A DNA stretch of 40,404 nucleotides from Parcubacteria group bacterium LiPW_15. Its GTDB lineage: Bacteria; Patescibacteriota; Minisyncoccia; UBA6257; 2-01-FULL-56-20. Below are positions 23,203 through 29,666 of this stretch, in pieces. A program made the position numbers and the translations under genes. Positions within the stretch are counted from its first letter, which is position 1; every line of letters begins with the position of its first letter. Below the pieces are notes generated by a model, which searched no databases, was not told the DNA's origin, and saw only the letters and a list, made by a program, of their open reading frames with translations. The DNA lies in NCBI GenBank assembly GCA_007375645.1, contig VMER01000003.1, forward strand, positions 145,553-185,956, written 5' to 3'.

Positions 23203-23231
23203 AGTATAGCACATTATACATATTCTGTCAA
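23203..23231 (-). promoter_or_regulatory. Near-consensus promoter of the 87-aa gene
   Basis: Minus strand TTGACA (23226-23231), 17 nt, TATACT (23203-23208), with TGC before the -10. Its spacer resembles that of the promoter at 5013-5042 (both ATTGACA, then AATA-G-ATA, then TGTG-CTATA). Confidence 0.87.
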
Positions 23232-23239
23232 TAGTCGCT

Positions 23240-23629
23240 CTATGCGATATTCGGATAAAATCTCGCGGAGCTTTCGCCGTCCTTTTCTTCGATCTTTATT
23301 GCCAAAAGATCCAACTGACAATCCCCTGCAAGTTCCGGATGCGAGCCCATATACCAGTCAGCCATTTTCTTCATTTTTTGGAGCTTCGCCCGGGAGAGAT
23401 TGTCCTCGGGCTCCATACCCGACCAATCCGCATAACCGGCCGAGATGGTTTTGACCTCCACAAAGTGGATGACCCCACCCCCATCGCTCGCCAGGACATC
23501 TATCTCCCCGAATTTCTCCCGAATATTTCGGCCAAGAATTTTGTGCCCAAGCCCAACCAGGTATTTGGCCGCCAAATCCTCTCCGCGCTGACCGAGTGAT
23601 TTTTCTTCAGGATTTAGTGTTGAGCGCAT
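23240..23629 (-). CDS. yraN: YraN family endonuclease-fold protein (UPF0102)
   Basis: I start at the ATG at 23629, giving 129 residues, because upstream residues (MLIYIMIIS and on) are translated promoter sequence. The protein has GQRGEDLAAKYL, then ILGRNIREKFGEIDVLASDG and HFVEVKT, the GEID-(x)-FVEVK layout of the YraN/UPF0102 family. This is a restriction-endonuclease-like fold with the acidic and Lys residues of the PD-(D/E)xK core present. The cellular role of the family is unclear, with a DNA-processing role often suggested. A TATCAT box ends 8 nt before the ATG, sharing a palindrome with the divergent promoter of the homing endonuclease. Confidence 0.88.
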   Translation of the reverse strand: MRSTLNPEEKSLGQRGEDLAAKYLVGLGHKILGRNIREKFGEIDVLASDGGGVIHFVEVKTISAGYADWSGMEPEDNLSRAKLQKMKKMADWYMGSHPELAGDCQLDLLAIKIEEKDGESSARFYPNIA

Positions 23630-23636
23630 ACACACT

Positions 23637-23651
23637 AATGATATAATCATT
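23637..23651. promoter_or_regulatory. Palindromic overlapping divergent -10 boxes
   Basis: AATGAT-ATA-ATCATT (23637-23651) contains TATCAT on the minus strand (23638-23643, for yraN) and TATAAT on the plus strand (23642-23647, for the homing endonuclease). The two promoters cannot be used at the same moment. Confidence 0.55.
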
Positions 23652-23652
23652 A

Positions 23653-23668
23653 TGTAAATCAGCAAACA
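23653..23668 (+). repeat. 16-bp direct repeat, copy 1
   Basis: TGTAAATCAGCAAACA; its last base is the A of the homing endonuclease ATG. Identical copies lie at 24136-24151 and 24167-24182. Confidence 0.9.
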
Positions 23669-24132
23669 TGCCCAAACAAATCCAAAAAATATCTCACGAC
23701 TATATAAGGGGCCTCGTCGACGGTGAGGGCTGTTTCACTTTTTGCACAACCAAATACATAACCGCAAGCGGCAAGACCGTGATTAAGAAAATCCCGACCT
23801 TTTCGATAGCGATGAACGAGCGCGATCTACCCCTGATTCTGGCGGTGCGGGACGGCCTGGGATTAAAAAATAAAATCTATACAAACAAAAACAATCACCA
23901 TCGGGATGGCTACAAAAGAGGTAAATTGTCGATGCTTATTGTTCGAGAGTTCGGAAATCTTAAAAATGTAGTTGTGCCATTTTTTTACAAAAAACTGCAT
24001 GGCTATAAAGGAACGCAATTCTCGGATTGGCTGGAGGCAATAGGAAACGATCCAGATGTTCCGGAAAGCTTTAAGTTTATCTATAAAATTTATAAAGCCG
24101 GCTTTTATGACAAAAATCCAAAATTTGAATAA
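23668..24132 (+). CDS. Free-standing LAGLIDADG homing endonuclease
   Basis: The 154-residue protein has one LAGLIDADG motif, DYIRGLVDGEGCF (residues 11-23), with acidic E20 at the catalytic position. Having a single motif and this short length means it should work as a homodimer cutting a near-palindromic site. The remaining sequence (ERDLPLILAVRDGLGLKNKIY, then KNNHHRDGYKRGK) fits the beta-saddle DNA-binding region of the family. It is not inside an intron or intein here; it stands between yraN and a DksA-like gene. Exact 16-bp repeats overlap its start codon and follow its stop by 3 nt, so the CDS is almost exactly bounded by repeats. AT-rich compared with neighbours, consistent with mobility. 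Confidence 0.88.
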   Translation: MPKQIQKISHDYIRGLVDGEGCFTFCTTKYITASGKTVIKKIPTFSIAMNERDLPLILAVRDGLGLKNKIYTNKNNHHRDGYKRGKLSMLIVREFGNLKNVVVPFFYKKLHGYKGTQFSDWLEAIGNDPDVPESFKFIYKIYKAGFYDKNPKFE

Positions 24133-24135
24133 CTT

Positions 24136-24151
24136 TGTAAATCAGCAAACA
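24136..24151 (+). repeat. 16-bp direct repeat, copy 2
   Basis: Identical to 23653-23668, beginning 4 nt past the end of the homing endonuclease stop codon. Confidence 0.9.
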
Positions 24152-24166
24152 TTGGTAAGTTCAGAT

Positions 24167-24182
24167 TGTAAATCAGCAAACA
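24167..24182 (+). repeat. 16-bp direct repeat, copy 3
   Basis: Identical to copies 1 and 2, 31 bp downstream of copy 2 in the same orientation. Confidence 0.9.
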
Positions 24183-24710
24183 AATTTTTTGACGAAATTA
24201 AAAGAATGTAGGTTTTACGGGCCGATTGGGTTTGGCCATTCTGTCGGAGACAAACACTTTTGTTTGTCTCCAGTGTTTATATGAACGATTTTCGTCGTTT
24301 TTTGATATTCGGCAACCCACCTATATATATTGCCGGTTTGCCGAATTAAATTGCCGGATTATTAGAGATAAACATTCGACAAACATTTATCCCTCCCATC
24401 TCGGGCAAAATCTCTTCCCCGCAGGAGCCTTCGGAACCGTCTGTCCCGCACGCCCCGAGTGGCATTGTTTTGCCGGGGGCCCTCGGAGCCCCGCCCATCC
24501 CTACCCAACCCTAAGCGAGTATTTGTCCTTGGCGCGGCCATTTGTCCGAGCGGGCACGGTTTCCGCCTTGGCGGAAGAGCGAGGACAAATCGCCAGCGAG
24601 GATTCTCGCCGGGAATCCGAGCGGTAGCCGGGGACAAATGCGAGCGACTAGTTTTCCACAACTAATCCCCAGTATCCTTAAAATTTATTTGCGCCGTAAA
24701 ACAAAAGCCC
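24183..24710. other. Non-coding region with hairpins and nested inverted repeats
   Basis: No gene is visible in these 528 bp. The first part is AT-rich and holds a perfect 10-bp hairpin (GGAGACAAAC, 24246-24255; GTTTGTCTCC, 24262-24271). From about 24410 it turns GC-rich. ATTTGTCC occurs at 24521-24528 and 24540-24547, and its inverse GGACAAAT at 24583-24590 and 24632-24639, giving nested inverted repeats. Between the inner pair is the 16-bp palindrome of TTCCGCC and GGCGGAA, and between the right-hand pair a GGATTC/GAATCC hairpin. It could be an RNA gene, a cluster of protein-binding sites or a decayed element. Confidence 0.5.
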
Positions 24711-24716
24711 TATAAT
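24711..24716 (+). promoter_or_regulatory. TATAAT box of the DksA-like gene
   Basis: A perfect TATAAT ends 6 nt before the ATG at 24723. With no Shine-Dalgarno site, this is the clearest leaderless start in the window. Confidence 0.7.
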
Positions 24717-24722
24717 TGACCT

Positions 24723-25064
24723 ATGCTCACAAAAGAGGAAATCGAAAAATATCAGTCCGCCCTTGAACAGGAACGAAGATTGTTGGTTGCCGAAATAGAA
24801 AACGAGAAACCCGCGGACTTCGGCTCCGAGCCGGATGGCGAACTCGAAGAGGAAGCTGATGAGTCGGAAGATTTTGCGAACAAAGTCGCGATCAAGGATA
24901 CATTGAAAAACAGGTTGAGCGAGATCGATATGGCTCTCGCCCGAACAAAGGATGGAACCTATGGCGTCTGCGAAAAATGCGGAAAGGATATCGAAAAGGA
25001 AATCTTAGATATCGTTCCCGAATCCAATCTCTGTGAAACCTGCAAAAAACTGGTAGCGGAGTAA
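24723..25064 (+). CDS. TraR/DksA-type zinc-finger protein
   Basis: The 113-residue protein has an N-terminal coiled-coil of two acidic helices (EIEKYQSALEQERRLLVAEIE, then a Glu/Asp-rich turn) and a C-terminal C4 zinc finger: GTYGVCEKCGKDI, then LCETCKKL. DksA/TraR proteins act in the RNA polymerase secondary channel; short versions like this are widespread, and a role in transcription control is inferred from the fold. The tip of the coiled coil is unusually acidic (ADESEDFANK), broadly as in DksA-like proteins. It is leaderless and followed after 19 nt by comM on the same strand. Confidence 0.85.
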   Translation: MLTKEEIEKYQSALEQERRLLVAEIENEKPADFGSEPDGELEEEADESEDFANKVAIKDTLKNRLSEIDMALARTKDGTYGVCEKCGKDIEKEILDIVPESNLCETCKKLVAE

Positions 25065-25083
25065 ATTAAAAACCAAATAAGCG

Positions 25084-26601
25084 ATGCCGGCGAAAATCTT
25101 TTCTGCTGAGCTCGAAGGAATAGAGGCAAAAGAAATCGAAGTGGAGGTCGACCTTGGTGTCGGCCTTCATTCGTTTAATATTGTCGGCCTGGCGGATAAG
25201 GCGGTGAATGAAGCGAAGGAGCGCGTGAACTCCGCCTTAAAAAATTCCGCGATAAAACCTCCGACCCGGGAGAATCGGAGGATAACCGTAAATCTCGCGC
25301 CGGCGCACATTCAGAAAAACGGTTCGCAATACGACCTGGCAATCGCTCTGGGATATTTGGCCGCGACGGGACAGATAAAAGAATTCGACGCTAAAAATAA
25401 AATTATAATAGGGGAGTTGGCGCTCGATGGCGCGCTGCGTCCGATCAACGGAAGTTTAAACATTGCCGAGCTTGCGCGGCGCAGCGGAAAAAACTTTTTG
25501 TTGCTCCCCAAGGAAAATGCCGCGGAGGCCGCGGCCGTTTCCGGAATAAAAGTTATCGGCCTCTCTTCGCTCAAAGAAGCGATTCAATATCTGGAAGGCG
25601 TTTTAGACATTGAGCCTGCGAAATTCAGTCCGGCCCCGCAGAGAATTTCCGGCTCGACAGACTTCTCGGAGATAAAGGGCCAACACCAGGCAAAGCGCGC
25701 TGCGCTTATCGCCGCGGCCGGCGGCCACAATTTGTTGATGGTCGGTCCGCCGGGATCCGGGAAAAGCATGTTGGCGAACGCGATCTCCGGGATATTGCCG
25801 CGCCTCACGACCGAAGAGGCGATAGCTATAACAAAGATTTACAGCGCCGCAGGAATGTCTCCGGGAACGCTCATCGGGCATCGGCCGTTTCGTTCCCCGC
25901 ACCAAACCGCCTCGGCGGTTTCGATCGTCGGCGGCGGAACCAACCCCAAACCCGGCGAAGTGAGCCTCGCGCATAGGGGAGTGTTGTTCCTGGATGAGCT
26001 TCCGGAATTCCAAAGAAATATTCTGGAGGCCTTGCGCGCGCCCCTGGAATCCGGAGTGGTTCACGTAGCTCGCGCAAAAGGAACGCTCGCCTTCCCGGCG
26101 AAGTTTACACTGGTCGCCGCGATGAACCCGTGTCCTTGCGGATACTTTGGCGATCCGGAAAAAGAATGCCGCTGCGGCGCACACGAAGTTCTTCGCTATC
26201 AAAATAAGATATCCGGGCCGCTTTTGGACAGAATAGACCTGCAAGTAAAAGTTCCCCGCACCAAAGTCAGAGAGCTTCGCGCGGAAACCGCTACGGAAGA
26301 GAAGCGAAGCGAAAAACTGCGCGCACAAGTGGAACTCGCAAGGAGTCTTCAAGCCAAAAGATTCGCGGGAACGACTCTCGTTTGTAATTCGGAAATGAGC
26401 GGCAAGCAAGCGGAACATTTTGCGAATCTAGAACCGGAAGCGGAAAAATTTCTGGCGGGTCTAGACAGAACAAAGATCTCTCCGCGCGGATACTACAGAT
26501 TGCTTAAAACCGCCCGAACCATCGCGGATCTGGAACAAAAAGAAAAGACCTCGGCTGGAGATCTTTTGGAAGCATGGGGATATAGATTCAAAGATGCATG
26601 A
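25084..26601 (+). CDS. comM: YifB/ComM family Mg-chelatase-like AAA ATPase
   Basis: The 505-residue protein shows the family order: an N-terminal lonC-like domain (FNIVGLADKAVNEAKERV; NLAPAHIQKNGSQYDLAIALG), AAA+ Walker A GPPGSGKS (221-228), Walker B LFLDE (301-305), a Cys-rich block NPCPCGYFG with CRCG (about 348-364), and a helical C-terminus. ComM is a hexameric helicase that promotes branch migration during natural transformation in Vibrio. In Parcubacteria it is usually taken as part of DNA uptake/recombination, and together with the secretion locus downstream this is suggestive. It follows the DksA-like gene and may share its transcript. Confidence 0.93.
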   Translation: MPAKIFSAELEGIEAKEIEVEVDLGVGLHSFNIVGLADKAVNEAKERVNSALKNSAIKPPTRENRRITVNLAPAHIQKNGSQYDLAIALGYLAATGQIKEFDAKNKIIIGELALDGALRPINGSLNIAELARRSGKNFLLLPKENAAEAAAVSGIKVIGLSSLKEAIQYLEGVLDIEPAKFSPAPQRISGSTDFSEIKGQHQAKRAALIAAAGGHNLLMVGPPGSGKSMLANAISGILPRLTTEEAIAITKIYSAAGMSPGTLIGHRPFRSPHQTASAVSIVGGGTNPKPGEVSLAHRGVLFLDELPEFQRNILEALRAPLESGVVHVARAKGTLAFPAKFTLVAAMNPCPCGYFGDPEKECRCGAHEVLRYQNKISGPLLDRIDLQVKVPRTKVRELRAETATEEKRSEKLRAQVELARSLQAKRFAGTTLVCNSEMSGKQAEHFANLEPEAEKFLAGLDRTKISPRGYYRLLKTARTIADLEQKEKTSAGDLLEAWGYRFKDA

Positions 26602-26637
26602 GCCGATGCCCACAGCACATCCCCTTCTGGCGGCAAC

Positions 26638-26994
26638 TTATATTTTGGCAAGCAACCCGCCTCCGGCGTCGTTCGGCAACACAGCAAATCCTGCAACCGG
26701 AACCACACCGGGAATCCCTTTGGCCACAAAGTACGCTTTTGACTCCTCCTCGGGGCTGGCCGGCTTATTGCCTGGGTAAACAAGCCCGATCGGGGCATTG
26801 TCCGAAAGGAACGCGTCGGCCCCCGGAAAGGCCCTGTGCACAGCCTGTGGAATACTCAAAAAACCCACTGTTTCCGTGGATTTGGGGCTCTGTGCCGGGA
26901 GGCGTATAATACCTATTCCCAACAACAAAAAGAGGGCCACGGCCAATGACTTTTTCTCTTTTTCCAGTTGTCTTAGAATTGGACCTAGACGCAT
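26638..26994 (-). CDS. Small membrane-anchored protein of unknown function
   Basis: The 118-residue frame has a basic N-terminus, one membrane helix (about residues 18-34, LAVALFLLLGIGIIRLP) and an extracytoplasmic part with FVAKGIPGVVPVAGFAVLPN, which looks like real protein (regular hydrophobic pattern, Gly/Pro turns). It is convergent with comM and divergent from pcrA, with only 23 bp between its ATG and the pcrA ATG. The competing plus-strand frames here have no start signals and unlikely composition. No family is recognised, and it could still be a chance frame. Confidence 0.6.
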   Translation of the reverse strand: MRLGPILRQLEKEKKSLAVALFLLLGIGIIRLPAQSPKSTETVGFLSIPQAVHRAFPGADAFLSDNAPIGLVYPGNKPASPEEESKAYFVAKGIPGVVPVAGFAVLPNDAGGGLLAKI

Positions 26995-27017
26995 ACGAGG
27001 ATTTACCCTAACACACC

Positions 27018-28814
27018 ATGCACCCAGAACTCAATCCGGCCCAAAAGAAAGCCGTAGAGGCGCCGATGCGCCCCTTATTAATAGTGGCCGGAGCCGGAAC
27101 CGGTAAAACCAGGACTCTCACGAGCCGCCTCATCCACCTTATTAATAGTGGAGTGGAGCCCGACAAGATCCTGGCGCTCACCTTCACAAACAAAGCGGCC
27201 AGAGAAATGATGGACCGCTTAGAGGGCGAACTTAAGGGCCTAAGGACCCGCCCGCTTGTCGGAACCTTCCATTCGCTCGGCGCGCGGATCCTCCGCGCCG
27301 AAGCGGAGGCGGCGGGACGCACAAAAGACTTTGTGATCTTTGACGACCATGATTCCTTTGACCTTATAAAAAAGCTCATTAAGGAAATGGGGTTTTCTCC
27401 AAAAGAGCAAAAGCCTTCGGAATTCTACCGCTACATCTCCGCGATAAAGAACGGCATGTCCGCGATGAGCGAGACGGAGGCACCGGCCGGAGTCGGGCGC
27501 GCGACCGCTGAAGAATTTTATAAAAGATATGAGGCCGGACTCTTGCGGCACAATGCTTTTGATTTTGACGATCTTTTGGAAAAGCTGGTGCTGGTTTTGA
27601 AAAATAATCCGGAAATTCTAAAAAGATATCAGGGGCGCTACCAATATGTTTTGGTTGACGAGTACCAGGACCTCAACAATGTTCAATATGAATTTCTAAA
27701 ACTTCTCTCGAGGGACGGAGGAAATTTGAGCGTGGTGGGGGACGCCGCCCAAACCATTTACACCTGGCGCGGGTCCAATATAAATATCTTTTTGAATTTC
27801 GAAAAAGATTGGCCGGGAGCGCAGATAACTTTGCTCGAAGAAAATTACCGTTCCACTTCAAACATAATCGATGCCGCTTCCGGGATCCTTTTGGGAGAAC
27901 GAACTCTTTCTCCGAATTTGAAATACAAACTTTGGACCAAGAACGGCGAAGGGAAAGCGGTCACCCTTCTGGAATCCGGAAGCGAAGAAGAGGAAGCGGA
28001 GTGGATCGTGGATAAAATTGTGGAGAAAAAGATATCGGCGCCCGCCGAAACTATGGCCGTGCTTTACCGCACCAATGCTCAATCTCGCGCGCTTGAACAG
28101 GCGCTCCTCAGAAGGGGAGTTCCGTATCGAGTTTTCGGAGGCATGCGCTTCTACGAACGCAGGGAAATAAAGGATGTTCTGGCGGGACTGCGCTACGCCC
28201 TGAACCGCGCCGACGAAATAAGCAAAGAGCGTCTGGAAAAGAGCATCTTAAAAACGCGCTTCCGGAGATTCGAGGCGGAGCTTGGCGGAACGGAAAGCAA
28301 GGACCCGTTGGAGCTTATCCAACTCTTTCTTAATTCCACCGACTATCTCCAATATATAGAGCGAAGTTTGACCGATCCCGAAGAGCGCAAGGAAAACATC
28401 GCGGAACTCATCCACTTCGCCTCGGAATTCAAAGAGTTGCCTCCGTTTTTGGAACAGATATCTTTGCTCCAGAGCGCGGACAATCTATCCAAACGAAATA
28501 ATTCCGACGGGCTGATATTGTCCACCGTGCACCTCGCCAAGGGCCTGGAGTTCGACACGGTATTCATCTCCGGAGTGAAAGAGGGACTTATGCCTCACGC
28601 TCGCTCTTTTTATGATCCGGAATCGATGGAGGAGGAAAGGCGTTTATTATATGTGGCAATGACCAGGGCCCGCAAAGAACTCTATTTATGTTTCTACGAA
28701 ATCCCATCCCGCTTCTTGAGCGCCATTCCGGACGCAAATATGTCTTATGAAAATCTGACCCGCGAAAAGTTTTCCGACTTCGATTCGGAAGAAAGATATA
28801 TAAGCTACGATTAA
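27018..28814 (+). CDS. pcrA: UvrD/PcrA-type DNA helicase
   Basis: The 598-residue superfamily 1A helicase unwinds DNA 3'-5' in repair and replication restart. Motifs: LNPAQKKAVEAP (Q motif), Walker A AGAGTGKT (24-31), GTFHSLGARILR, VDEYQDLNNVQYEFL (motif II, DEYQD), VGDAAQTIYTWRG (motif III), LEENYRST (motif IV), STVHLAKGLEFDTVF (motif V) and VAMTRARKELYL (motif VI). It is about 100 residues shorter than typical PcrA, with a reduced 2B/C-terminal part, as is common in small genomes. TACCCT lies 8 nt before the ATG. rsmA starts 1 nt after the stop. Confidence 0.95.
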   Translation: MHPELNPAQKKAVEAPMRPLLIVAGAGTGKTRTLTSRLIHLINSGVEPDKILALTFTNKAAREMMDRLEGELKGLRTRPLVGTFHSLGARILRAEAEAAGRTKDFVIFDDHDSFDLIKKLIKEMGFSPKEQKPSEFYRYISAIKNGMSAMSETEAPAGVGRATAEEFYKRYEAGLLRHNAFDFDDLLEKLVLVLKNNPEILKRYQGRYQYVLVDEYQDLNNVQYEFLKLLSRDGGNLSVVGDAAQTIYTWRGSNINIFLNFEKDWPGAQITLLEENYRSTSNIIDAASGILLGERTLSPNLKYKLWTKNGEGKAVTLLESGSEEEEAEWIVDKIVEKKISAPAETMAVLYRTNAQSRALEQALLRRGVPYRVFGGMRFYERREIKDVLAGLRYALNRADEISKERLEKSILKTRFRRFEAELGGTESKDPLELIQLFLNSTDYLQYIERSLTDPEERKENIAELIHFASEFKELPPFLEQISLLQSADNLSKRNNSDGLILSTVHLAKGLEFDTVFISGVKEGLMPHARSFYDPESMEEERRLLYVAMTRARKELYLCFYEIPSRFLSAIPDANMSYENLTREKFSDFDSEERYISYD

Positions 28815-28815
28815 C

Positions 28816-29604
28816 ATGGGACAAAAACTCGGACAACATTTTTTGCGGGATGAGGGCGCGATCGAAAAAATAATATCCGCGCTGGGCGACAACATAAAAA
28901 CGGTCATTGAAGTCGGTCCGGGCAGGGGAGCTCTTACCAAATCGCTCGCTGAATCGCTGTCTTCATCCGGGGGGCGTCTGATCGCAATAGAAAAAGATCC
29001 CTTGCTCGCCGCAGAGGCCAAGAGTTGGGATCTTAAAAATCTGGAAATTATAGAGGAGGATATTCTTGTCGCGCTTCCCGAGGTGGTTTCCAAACTTAAG
29101 GACGAGGACTACGCCCTCGTCGGAAACATTCCTTACTACCTGACCGGGTTTCTGCTTCGTAAAATTTCCGAACTGGAGCAAAAACCCATACGAACCATTT
29201 TTATGATTCAAAAGGAAGTTGCGGAGCGAGTTGTTTCGAAACCGCCCGAGATGAACCGCCTTTCTGCCTCAATACAGTTCTGGGCTGACCCGAAGATATT
29301 AAAGACTGTTTCCAAGAATAGCTTTAATCCTCCGCCCAAGGTAGATTCGGCGATAATTCTTCTCGAAACCAAGAAAAGCCCGCCGAAAATCTCGGCCGAA
29401 AGCTATTATTCCGCGGTGCGCGCCATTTTTGCCCAACCGAGAAAAACAATTCTGAATAACCTGGCCGCAAAATTTGAAGATCCGAGGAAAATCGCCTCCG
29501 AAAAAGCGGCGCAGGCGCTTGAAGTCGCCGGCCTTTCGCCCGGTCTTAGACCCCAAGATCTGTCCGTGGAGGACATCCTGCTTATCGCTAAGGCTATATA
29601 TTAG
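28816..29604 (+). CDS. rsmA: 16S rRNA dimethyladenosine transferase RsmA (KsgA)
   Basis: The 262-residue SAM-dependent enzyme dimethylates two adjacent adenines near the 3' end of 16S rRNA during small-subunit assembly. It begins MGQKLGQHFLRD, then motif I EVGPGRGALT, the acidic IAIEKDP, and the catalytic NIPYYLTG. The C-terminal helical domain ends with GLRPQDLSVEDILLIAKAIY. Length is normal. Its ATG is one base past the pcrA stop, so the two genes are co-transcribed and translationally coupled. Confidence 0.96.
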   Translation: MGQKLGQHFLRDEGAIEKIISALGDNIKTVIEVGPGRGALTKSLAESLSSSGGRLIAIEKDPLLAAEAKSWDLKNLEIIEEDILVALPEVVSKLKDEDYALVGNIPYYLTGFLLRKISELEQKPIRTIFMIQKEVAERVVSKPPEMNRLSASIQFWADPKILKTVSKNSFNPPPKVDSAIILLETKKSPPKISAESYYSAVRAIFAQPRKTILNNLAAKFEDPRKIASEKAAQALEVAGLSPGLRPQDLSVEDILLIAKAIY

Positions 29605-29635
29605 TTATCCCCACGCGTTTTGCGCCAGAGAGAGA

Positions 29636-29641
29636 TATAAT
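29636..29641 (+). promoter_or_regulatory. TATAAT box upstream of the secretion locus
   Basis: A perfect TATAAT 25 nt before the ATG at 29667, followed by a GGAG-containing leader. No good -35 is seen at normal spacing. It is the only clear promoter before the locus and may drive the whole run. Confidence 0.55.
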
Positions 29642-29666
29642 AGAGGAGTGGAGTGGTCTCTGGTAA

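Noticed and set aside
1828-23231. Integron-type attC sites or insertion-sequence ends flanking the cassette genes
   Set aside because: No shared flanking repeats, attC-like core sites, transposase or integrase were found; the only common flanks are promoter and terminator elements.
24640-24670. DnaA-box-like TTTTCCACA near the repeat region, and TTATCCCCA near 29605, as hints of a replication origin
   Set aside because: Each has a mismatch, they are isolated, and neither dnaA nor dnaN is nearby. The region could still be tested by GC skew.
15655-26855. CCTGTGGAATACT found at about 15657 and 26838
   Set aside because: A 13-bp match is expected several times by chance in 40 kb, and the contexts differ.
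26598-26909. Plus-strand ORFs after comM (26594-27106)
   Set aside because: No start signals, unlikely composition, and they mirror the more protein-like minus-strand frame at 26638-26994.
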